Below are positions 1 through 7,925 of a stretch of 19,348 bases of DNA, one piece after another. The notes under the pieces were generated by a model. That model did not search any database. It saw only the letters and a list, made by a program, of their open reading frames with translations, and was not told the DNA's origin. Numbering within the stretch: the stretch's first letter is position 1; every line of letters begins with the position of its first letter. This DNA comes from Willaertia magna (lineage: Eukaryota; Heterolobosea; Eutetramitea; Acrasida; Naegleriidae), in assembly GCA_902984215.1 (NCBI GenBank), contig CADWAF010005524.1, positions 1 through 19,348 of the forward strand, read 5' to 3'. A program made the translations under genes and the position numbers.

Positions 1-1952
1 CTTTTATCAAACATCATATATCTATTAGGAAAGAATGAAATTATTTCATCCTCCAACTTATTTGTTAATCTTTTAGCAGCATGCCCAATCACCACAATAG
101 ATAATAATACCTTACATAAAAATAAAATCAATGCACCAAACACACAAATCATTAAAGGCACAATAAAATTACAAGATTGTACCACTAAGAAAAAGTAAGG
201 CAATAACACTTGTATAATAACCCTTAAAGTATGAATAATAATTGGTGACTCAACAAATCCAATTCTTCTACAAACTCTCGTTCTATTTACATTATCAAAG
301 AAAGAGGCACCTTCAATTACACTTGTTGTTGCTGCAGATGTAACTGTAGATGATGAAATACTATTATTTAATTGATCACTATATTGTGGTATTAAATCAG
401 CACATAACCTTAATTTATATTGATTAAATATACTTATTGGTATTCCATTAAATTTACAAATAAAAGTATGTTTTAATGCATCAACTAACATTTCAGAAAT
501 AATCATAAATAAAAAAATATTTATCATTTCTTCCATTCTTTCAAATATTATTAATCCACTACTATTATTATTCCATTCACTAATAATGTGACATTTAAAT
601 GCATTTGTATTATTAAGATGATAAAATGAAACTATTGGTGATGTACCATTATTATTATTTAATGAATTTAATGAATGAATTTCAATATGTTCCATTAAAT
701 CAATAGTTGCTGTCTTTACTGTATTTTGAATAAAAATCAACATACTAAACCAAAATAATTCAAATCGTTCAACAATATCACTACATAATAATTGAAATAA
801 ATTTTCTTTTGTAAATCTTTTAAAAACACTTCCTTTTAATTCAACAAAATTAGTTGAAATAATCATTGTTAATAAAGCATAATTAGAAGAATTTAAAGCA
901 ACATTTAAAGTTATCATTCTAATCATTGTAACAATACTATGAATATATAAATAAATATTATAAACTGTAAATATTATAAACATGTGAATTTTACTAAAAT
1001 TTTTATTTTCAATAAAATCTTTCATTGTTCCAAATAAAGCTAATTGACAATCTAAACCAAAACTATTACACAATTTATCAAATACATCTAACATACTATA
1101 AATCATATATAATTTTAAGATTGATTCACCTCTAACGTAATGATACAGTAAAGAATAATCTATTGTTTTAATTATTAAAAATACAGTACTTATTAAACAA
1201 ATAAATTTTAAAATATCAAATAATAAATGATAATTTAAATTACCACTTTCATTTATTTCAATAATATTAAATATTTTATTTTTTAAATATTTTAAAATGG
1301 TTGAAATAAATAAAAAAAATGAAGAAAAAAAGGAAAATAAAATTCTTAAAGGAAAAATTGTAAAATAAAATAGAAATACATCTAAACAAATAAAAAATCC
1401 AAAAAATAAAAATTTTTCTAAAATTATTGGAATGTCAATAAAATTATAAACATTTGTACGAATTTGTTGACTTGTATAAAAAGAACGAGAATCATTTGGA
1501 TCAAAACTTAATGGAAAGATAGAATTTGGAGGGTTATAAGGTTTACCTAAATGATGGCTACTACTTTCTAAGTTTTTGTTATTAGTTAAGGCTAAATTTT
1601 TTTCTTTTTCTTCTGCATTATCACTTTTATTACTAAAGATATGAGTTGAAATTTTAGAAGAAACTAATAGTTCCCGATGTAAATAGGAAAAGAAGTTATT
1701 TAATAGAGAGTTAACTTTTTTCTTTTTAGTTTTTGTTATTCGTTGTTTAGAATTGTTATTATTATTATTAGTTGTTGTTATATTTGAATTAGATGGACTT
1801 GTATTTGAACAAGTTGGTAAAAGGGAATTTTTAATTTCATCTTCTTTTTCAATAATAACTTCCTTTTTACTTTCAGAAATAGTTATTATCGGAGGAGAGG
1901 GATGTATCTCTTCAGTTGTGGGTTGACTGCCAATAAGCTCATCTCGTTTCAT
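1..1952 (-). CDS. TAPT1/EMP65-family multi-pass membrane protein (3' end beyond window)
   Basis: This is an open frame of 650 codons from ATG at 1952 down to base 1 with no stop, so the C-terminus is cut off by the window edge. An in-frame TAA at 1962-1964 just upstream fixes this ATG as the first possible start. Residues 1-160 are polar and probably disordered, with an Asn run. Hydrophobic segments follow at about 181-220, 244-262, 323-345 and 575-625. The family call rests on two blocks: LLYHYVRGESILKLYMIYS near residue 268, followed by a DVFDKLC motif, and NFVELKGSVFKRF near 368, followed by ENLFQL and DIVERFEL. Both match my memory of the TAPT1 (DUF747) family. Human TAPT1 is linked to ciliary basal bodies, and yeast Emp65 is an ER membrane quality-control protein. 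A basal-body role would suit a flagellate, but that is inference. Confidence 0.87.
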   Translation of the reverse strand, partial: MKRDELIGSQPTTEEIHPSPPIITISESKKEVIIEKEDEIKNSLLPTCSNTSPSNSNITTTNNNNNNSKQRITKTKKKKVNSLLNNFFSYLHRELLVSSKISTHIFSNKSDNAEEKEKNLALTNNKNLESSSHHLGKPYNPPNSIFPLSFDPNDSRSFYTSQQIRTNVYNFIDIPIILEKFLFFGFFICLDVFLFYFTIFPLRILFSFFSSFFLFISTILKYLKNKIFNIIEINESGNLNYHLLFDILKFICLISTVFLIIKTIDYSLLYHYVRGESILKLYMIYSMLDVFDKLCNSFGLDCQLALFGTMKDFIENKNFSKIHMFIIFTVYNIYLYIHSIVTMIRMITLNVALNSSNYALLTMIISTNFVELKGSVFKRFTKENLFQLLCSDIVERFELFWFSMLIFIQNTVKTATIDLMEHIEIHSLNSLNNNNGTSPIVSFYHLNNTNAFKCHIISEWNNNSSGLIIFERMEEMINIFLFMIISEMLVDALKHTFICKFNGIPISIFNQYKLRLCADLIPQYSDQLNNSISSSTVTSAATTSVIEGASFFDNVNRTRVCRRIGFVESPIIIHTLRVIIQVLLPYFFLVVQSCNFIVPLMICVFGALILFLCKVLLSIVVIGHAAKRLTNKLEDEIISFFPNRYMMFDK

Positions 1953-2026
1953 TCTTTTTTTTTAAAAAAGAAAATTGAAATTTTTTAATAATTTCATTAT
2001 TATAAAGCTCACAAATGTTTATTAAG
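1953..2026 (-). promoter_or_regulatory. 74-nt spacer between two head-to-tail minus-strand genes, with AT dyad
   Basis: This spacer must hold the isomerase 3' end and the promoter and leader of the TAPT1-like gene. It contains a perfect 7-bp dyad (TAATAAT / ATTATTA, arms 1986-1992 and 1996-2002) and an A-rich stretch directly before the downstream ATG. No recognised promoter consensus is visible. Confidence 0.35.
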
Positions 2027-3802
2027 TTATAAATTGGAATAAAATTGATATTCAAATTTACTTGAATCAACAAAGGAACGATCTACTTTGTGCAATAATT
2101 GTTTGAGACGTGGATATGCCTTTTCAACTTCCCAATTTCCATAGATATCACTTAAAATTGAATCGACATACCAGAGTGGGGCATTGTCACCAAGTAATTC
2201 ATTTCTTGCTTTTGTTGCATCTCCTTTCCATGATTTTTGTTGTCTTAATTGCGCACAAAGTTTTCTTTCTAATAAATCTCCATACTTATTCATATCATTG
2301 GCAGATAATTTACCATCTTGAACACCAGGTTGATCATATGCATTAATTCCTCTAAAGGCAGCAAGAATTGTAACAATTCTTTCTTCTAAAGCAATCATCA
2401 TACCTATGTTAAATAAATTACATTCTAAATAAGTGCATGTCATAAATGGTTTACCATTCTTATATAAAGCGTTTTCAGTTCCCTTAACAAATCCTAACAT
2501 TTGTCTACCCATTGAAAGATATGATTTATCTTCTGATGTTTCACCTGCTAATTCATCCTTATTAGTTGGATCCATTACACTATAATCAACTCTTCTCTTA
2601 AGGAAATGTACAAATTTAACAATACAATCGTTTAAACCTTTTTGAACTTGTTGCATGAATGCATGTTGTTCTCCAGTACCAACACCACCAAATACTGTTT
2701 GACCTTCTGGTTGTTCTACACCAAATGTTTCATGGAATTGTTTACCTAAACTTTCCATATATAATTGTTGAAGATAATGTGCAAACTCTCTTAAAGCATC
2801 AGAATAACCCAAAACAATCAAGTTTTTACGACCTTGATACTTTTGTAAATGATCCATTAAAATTGCTGTAATTAAAGCTGGATTATTTAATTGTTCTTCA
2901 ACTGTATTTAATTTTCTTGTCAATTCATCCATGTGAGCTTGTCCCCTTAAGAATTCATCAAAATTTAATTTTGCAAAAGCACAAGGTACCATACCAATTG
3001 CACTAACAATTGAAGTTCTACCACCAGTTTCTTCATTCATATAGAAAGTATGTAAGAAATTATTCTTTTGTGCAAATTTATCAAAATTACTTCCTTTTGT
3101 GGTAATTGCAATATTAAAATTACCAATCTCATTATCCTTACAAACATTCTGTTCTAATAATAAACGATTGAAAGTATTCATATTACCTTTTGTTTCAGCA
3201 GTACCACCACTCTTTGACATGTTAACTAATAAACATTGACTTAAATCTAATGCGCCACCATTCTTATCAAATAGTTGTGAAAAACTTTCAGCATCGGTAT
3301 TACTGACAAAATACAATTCAGGTAATCCTTCTTTTCTTTGTAAGTCATTAAAGTAGAGACCTTTCATAGCAACTACTAATAACAATGGTCCCAAGTAAGA
3401 ACCACCAATACCATTGAAAATAATACTTTTATAAGCCTTTCCGTTTAATGGATTTTTCTTTTCTCCATTAAGTAATGGGGTAATCTTTTCTTTAATTTCA
3501 TTCCAATAGTTAATTGAATCTTTTAATGATTTTCCTTGAACTGGAGAGTTTTCCAATCTTAAATTATAATGGTCAACTGCACGATTTTCAGTTTCATGTT
3601 TAATAACTGTTTTATTTACAATTTTACCTTCTTCAATATCGGAAATCTTTTGTTTAGCTACTTGAATAGCAAAAGAGTAATTCTCTTTAACTAATTGTTG
3701 GATATTTGTTGGTAAAGTAGTGAAAAAACCGGAAACATTTAAAGTGAATTGGGTTTTTGGATCGTGAATAATATATCCAGGTGAAGTATATAAACTTTCC
3801 AT
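2027..3802 (-). CDS. GPI: Glucose-6-phosphate isomerase, divergent (bacterial-like?) type
   Basis: This glycolytic/gluconeogenic enzyme interconverts glucose 6-phosphate and fructose 6-phosphate, normally in the cytosol. The 591-aa protein has the sugar-phosphate isomerase fold landmarks: GIGGS at 131-135, the phosphate-binding SKSGGTAET at 196-204, and GGR at 260-262. Candidate catalytic residues by family position are Arg262, Glu350 (in MESLGK), His380 (in GEQHAF) and Lys498 (in GVQDGK). It is longer than the usual eukaryotic enzyme of about 550 aa. Its signature blocks (TGGRTS, and VFGGVGTGEQHAFMQQ) differ from the GGRFS/GGRYS and WGxPGTNGQHxF forms typical of animals and fungi, and look closer to some bacterial isomerases. 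No signal or transit peptide is obvious. The start at 3802 is the first in-frame ATG. Function is near certain; the origin is inference. Confidence 0.95.
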   Translation of the reverse strand: MESLYTSPGYIIHDPKTQFTLNVSGFFTTLPTNIQQLVKENYSFAIQVAKQKISDIEEGKIVNKTVIKHETENRAVDHYNLRLENSPVQGKSLKDSINYWNEIKEKITPLLNGEKKNPLNGKAYKSIIFNGIGGSYLGPLLLVVAMKGLYFNDLQRKEGLPELYFVSNTDAESFSQLFDKNGGALDLSQCLLVNMSKSGGTAETKGNMNTFNRLLLEQNVCKDNEIGNFNIAITTKGSNFDKFAQKNNFLHTFYMNEETGGRTSIVSAIGMVPCAFAKLNFDEFLRGQAHMDELTRKLNTVEEQLNNPALITAILMDHLQKYQGRKNLIVLGYSDALREFAHYLQQLYMESLGKQFHETFGVEQPEGQTVFGGVGTGEQHAFMQQVQKGLNDCIVKFVHFLKRRVDYSVMDPTNKDELAGETSEDKSYLSMGRQMLGFVKGTENALYKNGKPFMTCTYLECNLFNIGMMIALEERIVTILAAFRGINAYDQPGVQDGKLSANDMNKYGDLLERKLCAQLRQQKSWKGDATKARNELLGDNAPLWYVDSILSDIYGNWEVEKAYPRLKQLLHKVDRSFVDSSKFEYQFYSNL

Positions 3803-4121
3803 TGTTAATGAATGTTTAAAGGCTTAAAGTGATTATGATCAATATGTTTTCCTGTTGTTAATAATTAGCTTACCTTTTAAATAATTTTTATTTTAAAATT
3901 AAAAAAATTGAAAATGTCCAAAAATTTTATTTTGAAAACTCTTATTTAGCCCTCTTTCAAAGCGGCATTACTCCATGTTTTGTCCACAAATAATTAAACC
4001 GCATAAGAATTAAACAATTTTTAAAATAGGGCACAACAAATAATTTATTAAACTATCTAACTACCACATATCACAAAAGGAATAGCCCAATGTTTAAGTA
4101 ACATATCTCTGGAAACGCAAC
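3803..4121. other. Intergenic region, isomerase promoter to 5S rRNA
   Basis: This 319-nt gap is AT-rich and should contain the leader and promoter of the minus-strand isomerase and the 5' flank of the plus-strand 5S gene. I see no ORF with coding character, no tRNA and no clear promoter motif. Confidence 0.5.
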
Positions 4122-4241
4122 ATCTACGGCCATACCACTGTGAAAGCACCTCATCCCGTCCGATTTGAGAAGTTAAGCACAGTAGGGCTACATAAGTACT
4201 GAGATGGGAGACTTCTCGGGAACCTGTAGTGCTGTAGATTT
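4122..4241 (+). rRNA. 5S ribosomal RNA
   Basis: This is the 5S RNA of the large ribosomal subunit, about 118-120 nt. The ends pair as helix I: ATCTACGGC at 4122-4130 with GCTGTAGAT at 4231-4239, with one G-U pair. Inside are the conserved eukaryotic blocks CCATACCA (4130-4137), AGTTAAGCAC (4171-4180, box A region) and GATGGGAGAC (4203-4212, box C region), which form the internal TFIIIA/Pol III promoter. TTTTT at 4239-4243 ends transcription. It is a single copy here, lying between unrelated protein genes and not in an rDNA or 5S tandem array. Exact ends are good to within one or two bases. Confidence 0.96.
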
Positions 4242-4243
4242 TT
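4239..4243 (+). terminator. Pol III T-run terminator of 5S rRNA
   Basis: Five T residues directly follow the helix I strand of the 5S gene, as expected for RNA polymerase III termination. Confidence 0.75.
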
Positions 4244-4251
4244 GCATGAAG

Positions 4252-4268
4252 AACTTGGCAAGTTTTTT
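4252..4268 (+). terminator. Possible backup Pol III terminator (hairpin plus T6)
   Basis: A 5-bp inverted repeat, AACTT-GGC-AAGTT, at 4252-4264 runs into six T residues (4263-4268), about 10 nt past the first T-run. A longer T-run downstream of a minimal one is a common arrangement for Pol III genes. The hairpin itself may be chance. Confidence 0.35.
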
Positions 4269-4713
4269 ATTCTCACTTAAAATCTAATCTGTTTCGCGTT
4301 TTAAAGTAAATAAAATAGTTATTTTCTTATTCAACTCATCATAAATTTAACACAAAATTTGTACGGAGATTTTACGATGTTAAAAAATAAGATTTTTTTA
4401 TTGGTGGATTTTAAATCCATTGTAAAAGGCTATCCTTTAACAAATGCTTCGTTTAATGTAATCCTGTCTTAAACTTTAATTCAATTAATACAAAATAAAA
4501 TCAATTAAAAAAACAACACCCAGTCTTCCTTTTAAATAAACAATCCCAAAACCAATTGAAATTAAATAATCATGTCTTTGTAATGGAGCCCTCTCATAAA
4601 TATGTAAAGTTGGATAAAAATGTTCTCGGGGTTGGTCTGTGCTCCACACTTTAAAAATCAACCAAAAAATTTTCAAAAAAAAAACCAACAACAAACACAA
4701 ATTGTTATAAAAA
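4269..4713. other. Intergenic region, 5S rRNA to V-ATPase c
   Basis: This stretch of about 445 nt is AT-rich and holds the promoter and leader of the V-ATPase gene. TGGATTT-T-AAATCCA is a small perfect dyad near 4407-4421. GGAGC near 4584 and GCTCC near 4640 could pair but do not form a tRNA. The leader just before the ATG is A-rich. No gene is supported. Confidence 0.5.
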
Positions 4714-5241
4714 ATGTTCACTCCTTTATTAACTCTTACTGCTGGTGATCCTTTCTGTTCTGCTTCTGCTTCATTCTTTGGTATGATGGGTACTGTTGCA
4801 GCTGTTGTTTTTGCTAACTTAGGTTCTGCATATGGTTCTTCTAAAGCTGGTGTTGGTGTTGCTCATCTTGGTATTATGGACCATAAATTAGTCATGAAAG
4901 GTATCGTTCCAGTTATTATGGCTGGTATCTTAGGTATTTACGGTTTAATCGTTGGTATCATTATTTCAACAAATATTAACGTTGGTGCAGGATACAGTAC
5001 ATACAAAGGTTATACTCACTTAGCATCTGGTTTAGCTTGCGGTTTATCTGCATTAGCTGCAGGTTTAGCTATTGGTGTTGTTGGTGATGCTGGTGTTCGT
5101 GCTTATGGTAAACAACAAAGAATTTTCGTCGGTTTAATTTTGATTTTAATTTTCGGAGAAGCTTTAGCTTTATACGGTTTAATCGTTGCTTTAGTCGTTT
5201 CCTTGTTAGATAACGGTCCAAAATGTCCAGCTGTTGTTTAA
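4714..5241 (+). CDS. V-type H+-ATPase proteolipid subunit c
   Basis: This is the rotor-ring proteolipid of the membrane V0 sector, which carries protons into endosomes, lysosomes or contractile vacuoles. The 175-aa protein has four hydrophobic helices arranged as two duplicated hairpins (about 15-40, 60-85, 98-124 and 136-166). Gly/Ala-rich packing motifs are present, such as [14 protein letters not shown] at 37-50 and [16 protein letters not shown] at 117-132. Glu149 in helix 4 ([16 protein letters not shown]) is the essential proton-carrying carboxylate. Length and motifs fit the eukaryotic 16-kDa subunit (Vma3/ATP6V0C), not the longer c'' form. The start is the only ATG that gives the full N-terminus, and it follows an A-rich leader. 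Third positions and codons look like those of a well-expressed gene. Confidence 0.97.
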   Translation: MFTPLLTLTAGDPFCSASASFFGMMGTVAAVVFANLGSAYGSSKAGVGVAHLGIMDHKLVMKGIVPVIMAGILGIYGLIVGIIISTNINVGAGYSTYKGYTHLASGLACGLSALAAGLAIGVVGDAGVRAYGKQQRIFVGLILILIFGEALALYGLIVALVVSLLDNGPKCPAVV

Positions 5242-5592
5242 ATTTCTTTTAACAATTGAGCATTATTTATGATCTATTATTATGATCGATATTTATGATT
5301 AAATCAATTTTGAAAGTAATAAATTATGTACTTTTTATTAATCACAGTGTTAAATTCCGATTGATTTCACACAAATGAGTACAAATCAATTCTTATTGCT
5401 TATGTGATTTTTCACTTACGCATTCCTTCCGTAATAATTATTTGCTGAAACAAATAACAACTTGTTAGCACCACCATTGCTTATGCATATAAAGTACCAA
5501 CCAGCACAAAGTTGAAAATGTAAAATTCAATAAGTTGTGGAATAATTCAATCAAAATGTTAAACAAAAAGTAAAATTCTTTGAAACAAAAAA
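5242..5592. other. Intergenic region, V-ATPase c to XRN
   Basis: This 351-nt stretch contains the V-ATPase 3' end and the XRN promoter and leader. The first part holds a three-copy TTATGAT element, described separately. The XRN ATG is preceded by an A-rich tract. A 60-codon minus-strand frame at 5465-5647 runs into the XRN gene and has no coding support. Confidence 0.5.
5267..5299 (+). repeat. Three TTATGAT elements at exact 13-nt spacing in a 3' UTR
   Basis: TTATGAT occurs at 5267-5273, 5280-5286 and 5293-5299, each start exactly 13 nt after the last. The first two copies extend to TTATGATC. The array begins 26 nt after the V-ATPase stop codon and is probably transcribed in its 3' UTR. It may be a decayed tandem repeat or a binding-site cluster. 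Confidence 0.5.
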
Positions 5593-7890
5593 ATGGGTGT
5601 GGAAGGGTTTTCAAAGAATTTAAAGTCAATATTTGGGGATGTATCAACCCTTTATCATTCCGATAAGAGAGTATTTGACAATATTTACCTAGATATAAAT
5701 ACTTTACTTCATAGATGTATTTACGCTACAATAAAAGAAGTGGAAAGAAGAAACAACAATGAACTAAGCGACGAAGAAATCTCACAAATTTTTCTAAGTA
5801 TTCTGAGGAGTATCTTATCCCGGGAATTTCTTAGTAATAGAGCTTTGTCCACAATCTTCTTCGCTTTAGACGGACCTGCTCCCAGAGGCAAGTTAATAAC
5901 CCAAAAAATTAGAAGAATTTCCAATAATCTTTATACTTTTAATAGTGGAGGAAGTTATATTTCTTTTTTACCAGACAAAGAAGATTTCTATCTTTTAGAT
6001 GATTCGGAAATTGAAGAAAAGAGTAAACTTACAGAAATGCAAAGAATTTACGTAAAATTAATTGAAGAGAAAATTATTGGAGTAAAGAATAAGAAAAGAA
6101 GTATTTTATCTTCGACTCATATAACTCCAGGAACTGAATTTATGAATAAAATACGTTTATTTATTAATGATTATGCAATTAGTTTATTTGATAATCGTAG
6201 GTTCATGTTTACTAAAGATGTTTATATTTCTCCTCCTGATAGAGAAGGAGAAGGTGAATTTAAGATTATTGAACATTTAAGACATTTAGAAGAAATCCTT
6301 AAAAAAGAGAATAATTTACGGAATAGGATATCTTCTCTTATTGTTTCTGCAGATTCTGATATGATAATATCAGCCTTAAATTTATCTGAAAATCATCATA
6401 TAATATTACATAGAGAAAGAGAACTTTTAGATGTAGATGATCTAAAGAAAAGAATTTCTTCAATGTGTGGATGTAAGAATGAAAAGGAATTTATGGGTGT
6501 AATTCATGATATTACTTTTCTATCGTGTTTATCAGGAAATGATTATATCCCAAGACTTGTTAGCTTTGTATTTAAAGAGTTTATGCTAGCCTATATAAGA
6601 ATAAAGAAATTAGATCCTTCTTTCCATTTAGTTGAATGGGATAAAGTTAACAATCCAACTCAATTGAAGATTAATGTAAGAGCCTTTGAAGAATGTATTT
6701 CTGCAACTCCTTCGAAAAACATTAATGATACTATTAGCGAATCGAGACCAGAAGCACGTATAGATAGTTTAAGGTTCTTAGAAACTTTACTTTTAGATAA
6801 ACGTGGTAATTTTAATGTCTTTGAAGAAATATATAGCCACGTTAAAGAAAAGGGAGAAGAAGTACAAGATAAATCTGCAAGTATTAAATGCGAAATTAGA
6901 TTATATGGTCATACAATATGTACAGCAATTGATAAGAGAAGAAGAGATGCTTTAGGTAAGGCTATTATGAAGATATTTAAGGAATTTGAATATGGAGAGT
7001 TATTTAATATAATTAATGATAAGAATCCAGGTATATTTGAAAATCAAAATAAGTTTAATGAGTTTTTATCTTTCTTTTTTGATGAACAAGAAGCTAAGAG
7101 GATGAAAGAAAAGGAGAAGGGAAAGAGTCATTTATCAACTAGGAATGAGATATGGAAGAATAATGTCGATAATATTTCACCAGATTATTTTCAAATGGTT
7201 ATTTGGTTAATGAATTATTTATGTGGAAATTGTTTAGGATATTCTTATTATTATAAACATAGAGTAGCTCCAAGTACAAATAATATTGTTTCATATTGTT
7301 TGAATAATAGAGATGAAAATGGTTTTGTGACTGTTAAGTTTGATGAAGTTGAGAAAGATTCTATTCCTACTCCATTACAAACAGTTGTTTGTTCTACTGT
7401 GAAATCTATCTCTGAGGTAATTCCAGAAGAAATAAGATCTGTGGTGGAAGATCCAGAAGTTGAACATTTATTTGATGCTGCAAGTGTAGATCGTATTTCT
7501 CATGTTTTAAATAGTTGGACTAAGGAAAATGCTGTTGATTTAGTTAAAGATGCAATCATGAGAAAAGTATCAGCTTTGCCTGACAAGCAAAAGTATGAAC
7601 ACTTATTAAAAAACCATGGCACTATTAAGGCATCTCGTTTCCACCCAAATAATTTTGATCCAAACCATAGGAATATGGAAAAGGAAATTTTACATGCTTT
7701 CCAAACTCCATCTAAAACATTTCCTCAATTAAAACATTTGAAAATACAATTTGAAACTGGCAGACCACATAAATACATAACAGCCAAACCCTTACATAAC
7801 GCTCAAACTAAAGTCAACCCTAACGCAAAGCTCGTCAAGTCAGGCGTAATAACCACCACTTTAAAACAATTTTGCAGGTTATTAAAATAA
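5593..7890 (+). CDS. XRN-family 5'-3' exoribonuclease, compact form
   Basis: This enzyme should degrade 5'-monophosphorylated RNA processively. The 765-aa protein opens with MGVEGF, close to the family's MGVPxF. The acidic metal-binding set is complete: Asp34 (IYLD), Asp93 (ALDG), Glu220 and Glu222 (GEGE), Asp254 and Asp256 (ADSD) and Asp317 (SGNDYIP). The 5'-phosphate-binding segment KLITQKIRR follows APRG at about 96-108. TPGTEF is at 178-183. The second conserved region is represented by WLMNYLCGNCLGYSYYYKHRVAP (starting 538) and TPLQTVV (593-599). It is shorter than typical XRN2/Rat1 (about 900-1000 aa) and much shorter than Xrn1. I see no CCHC zinc knuckle and none of the Xrn1 C-terminal domains. 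Nuclear or cytoplasmic type cannot be decided. The last residues, TTTLKQFC, resemble a degenerate PCNA-binding motif. Confidence 0.93.
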   Translation: MGVEGFSKNLKSIFGDVSTLYHSDKRVFDNIYLDINTLLHRCIYATIKEVERRNNNELSDEEISQIFLSILRSILSREFLSNRALSTIFFALDGPAPRGKLITQKIRRISNNLYTFNSGGSYISFLPDKEDFYLLDDSEIEEKSKLTEMQRIYVKLIEEKIIGVKNKKRSILSSTHITPGTEFMNKIRLFINDYAISLFDNRRFMFTKDVYISPPDREGEGEFKIIEHLRHLEEILKKENNLRNRISSLIVSADSDMIISALNLSENHHIILHRERELLDVDDLKKRISSMCGCKNEKEFMGVIHDITFLSCLSGNDYIPRLVSFVFKEFMLAYIRIKKLDPSFHLVEWDKVNNPTQLKINVRAFEECISATPSKNINDTISESRPEARIDSLRFLETLLLDKRGNFNVFEEIYSHVKEKGEEVQDKSASIKCEIRLYGHTICTAIDKRRRDALGKAIMKIFKEFEYGELFNIINDKNPGIFENQNKFNEFLSFFFDEQEAKRMKEKEKGKSHLSTRNEIWKNNVDNISPDYFQMVIWLMNYLCGNCLGYSYYYKHRVAPSTNNIVSYCLNNRDENGFVTVKFDEVEKDSIPTPLQTVVCSTVKSISEVIPEEIRSVVEDPEVEHLFDAASVDRISHVLNSWTKENAVDLVKDAIMRKVSALPDKQKYEHLLKNHGTIKASRFHPNNFDPNHRNMEKEILHAFQTPSKTFPQLKHLKIQFETGRPHKYITAKPLHNAQTKVNPNAKLVKSGVITTTLKQFCRLLK

Positions 7891-7925
7891 AAAACTAATT
7901 TATTATTAAATTACAAGTAAACTTT
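7891..7925. other. 35-nt gap between two convergent stop codons
   Basis: The XRN gene and the minus-strand coiled-coil gene end 35 nt apart. Their 3' UTRs and poly(A) sites must therefore overlap each other or the opposite coding region. Confidence 0.7.

Noticed and set aside
4584..4646. GGAGC...GCTCC pairing suggestive of a small structured RNA or tRNA
   Set aside because: It is too short, with no T-loop (GGTTCGA) or D-loop signals, and the inner sequence does not fold convincingly. It more likely belongs to the V-ATPase promoter.
4485..4721. 78-aa minus-strand frame
   Set aside because: It overlaps the V-ATPase leader and first codons, has a composition typical of AT-rich noncoding DNA, and has no domain.
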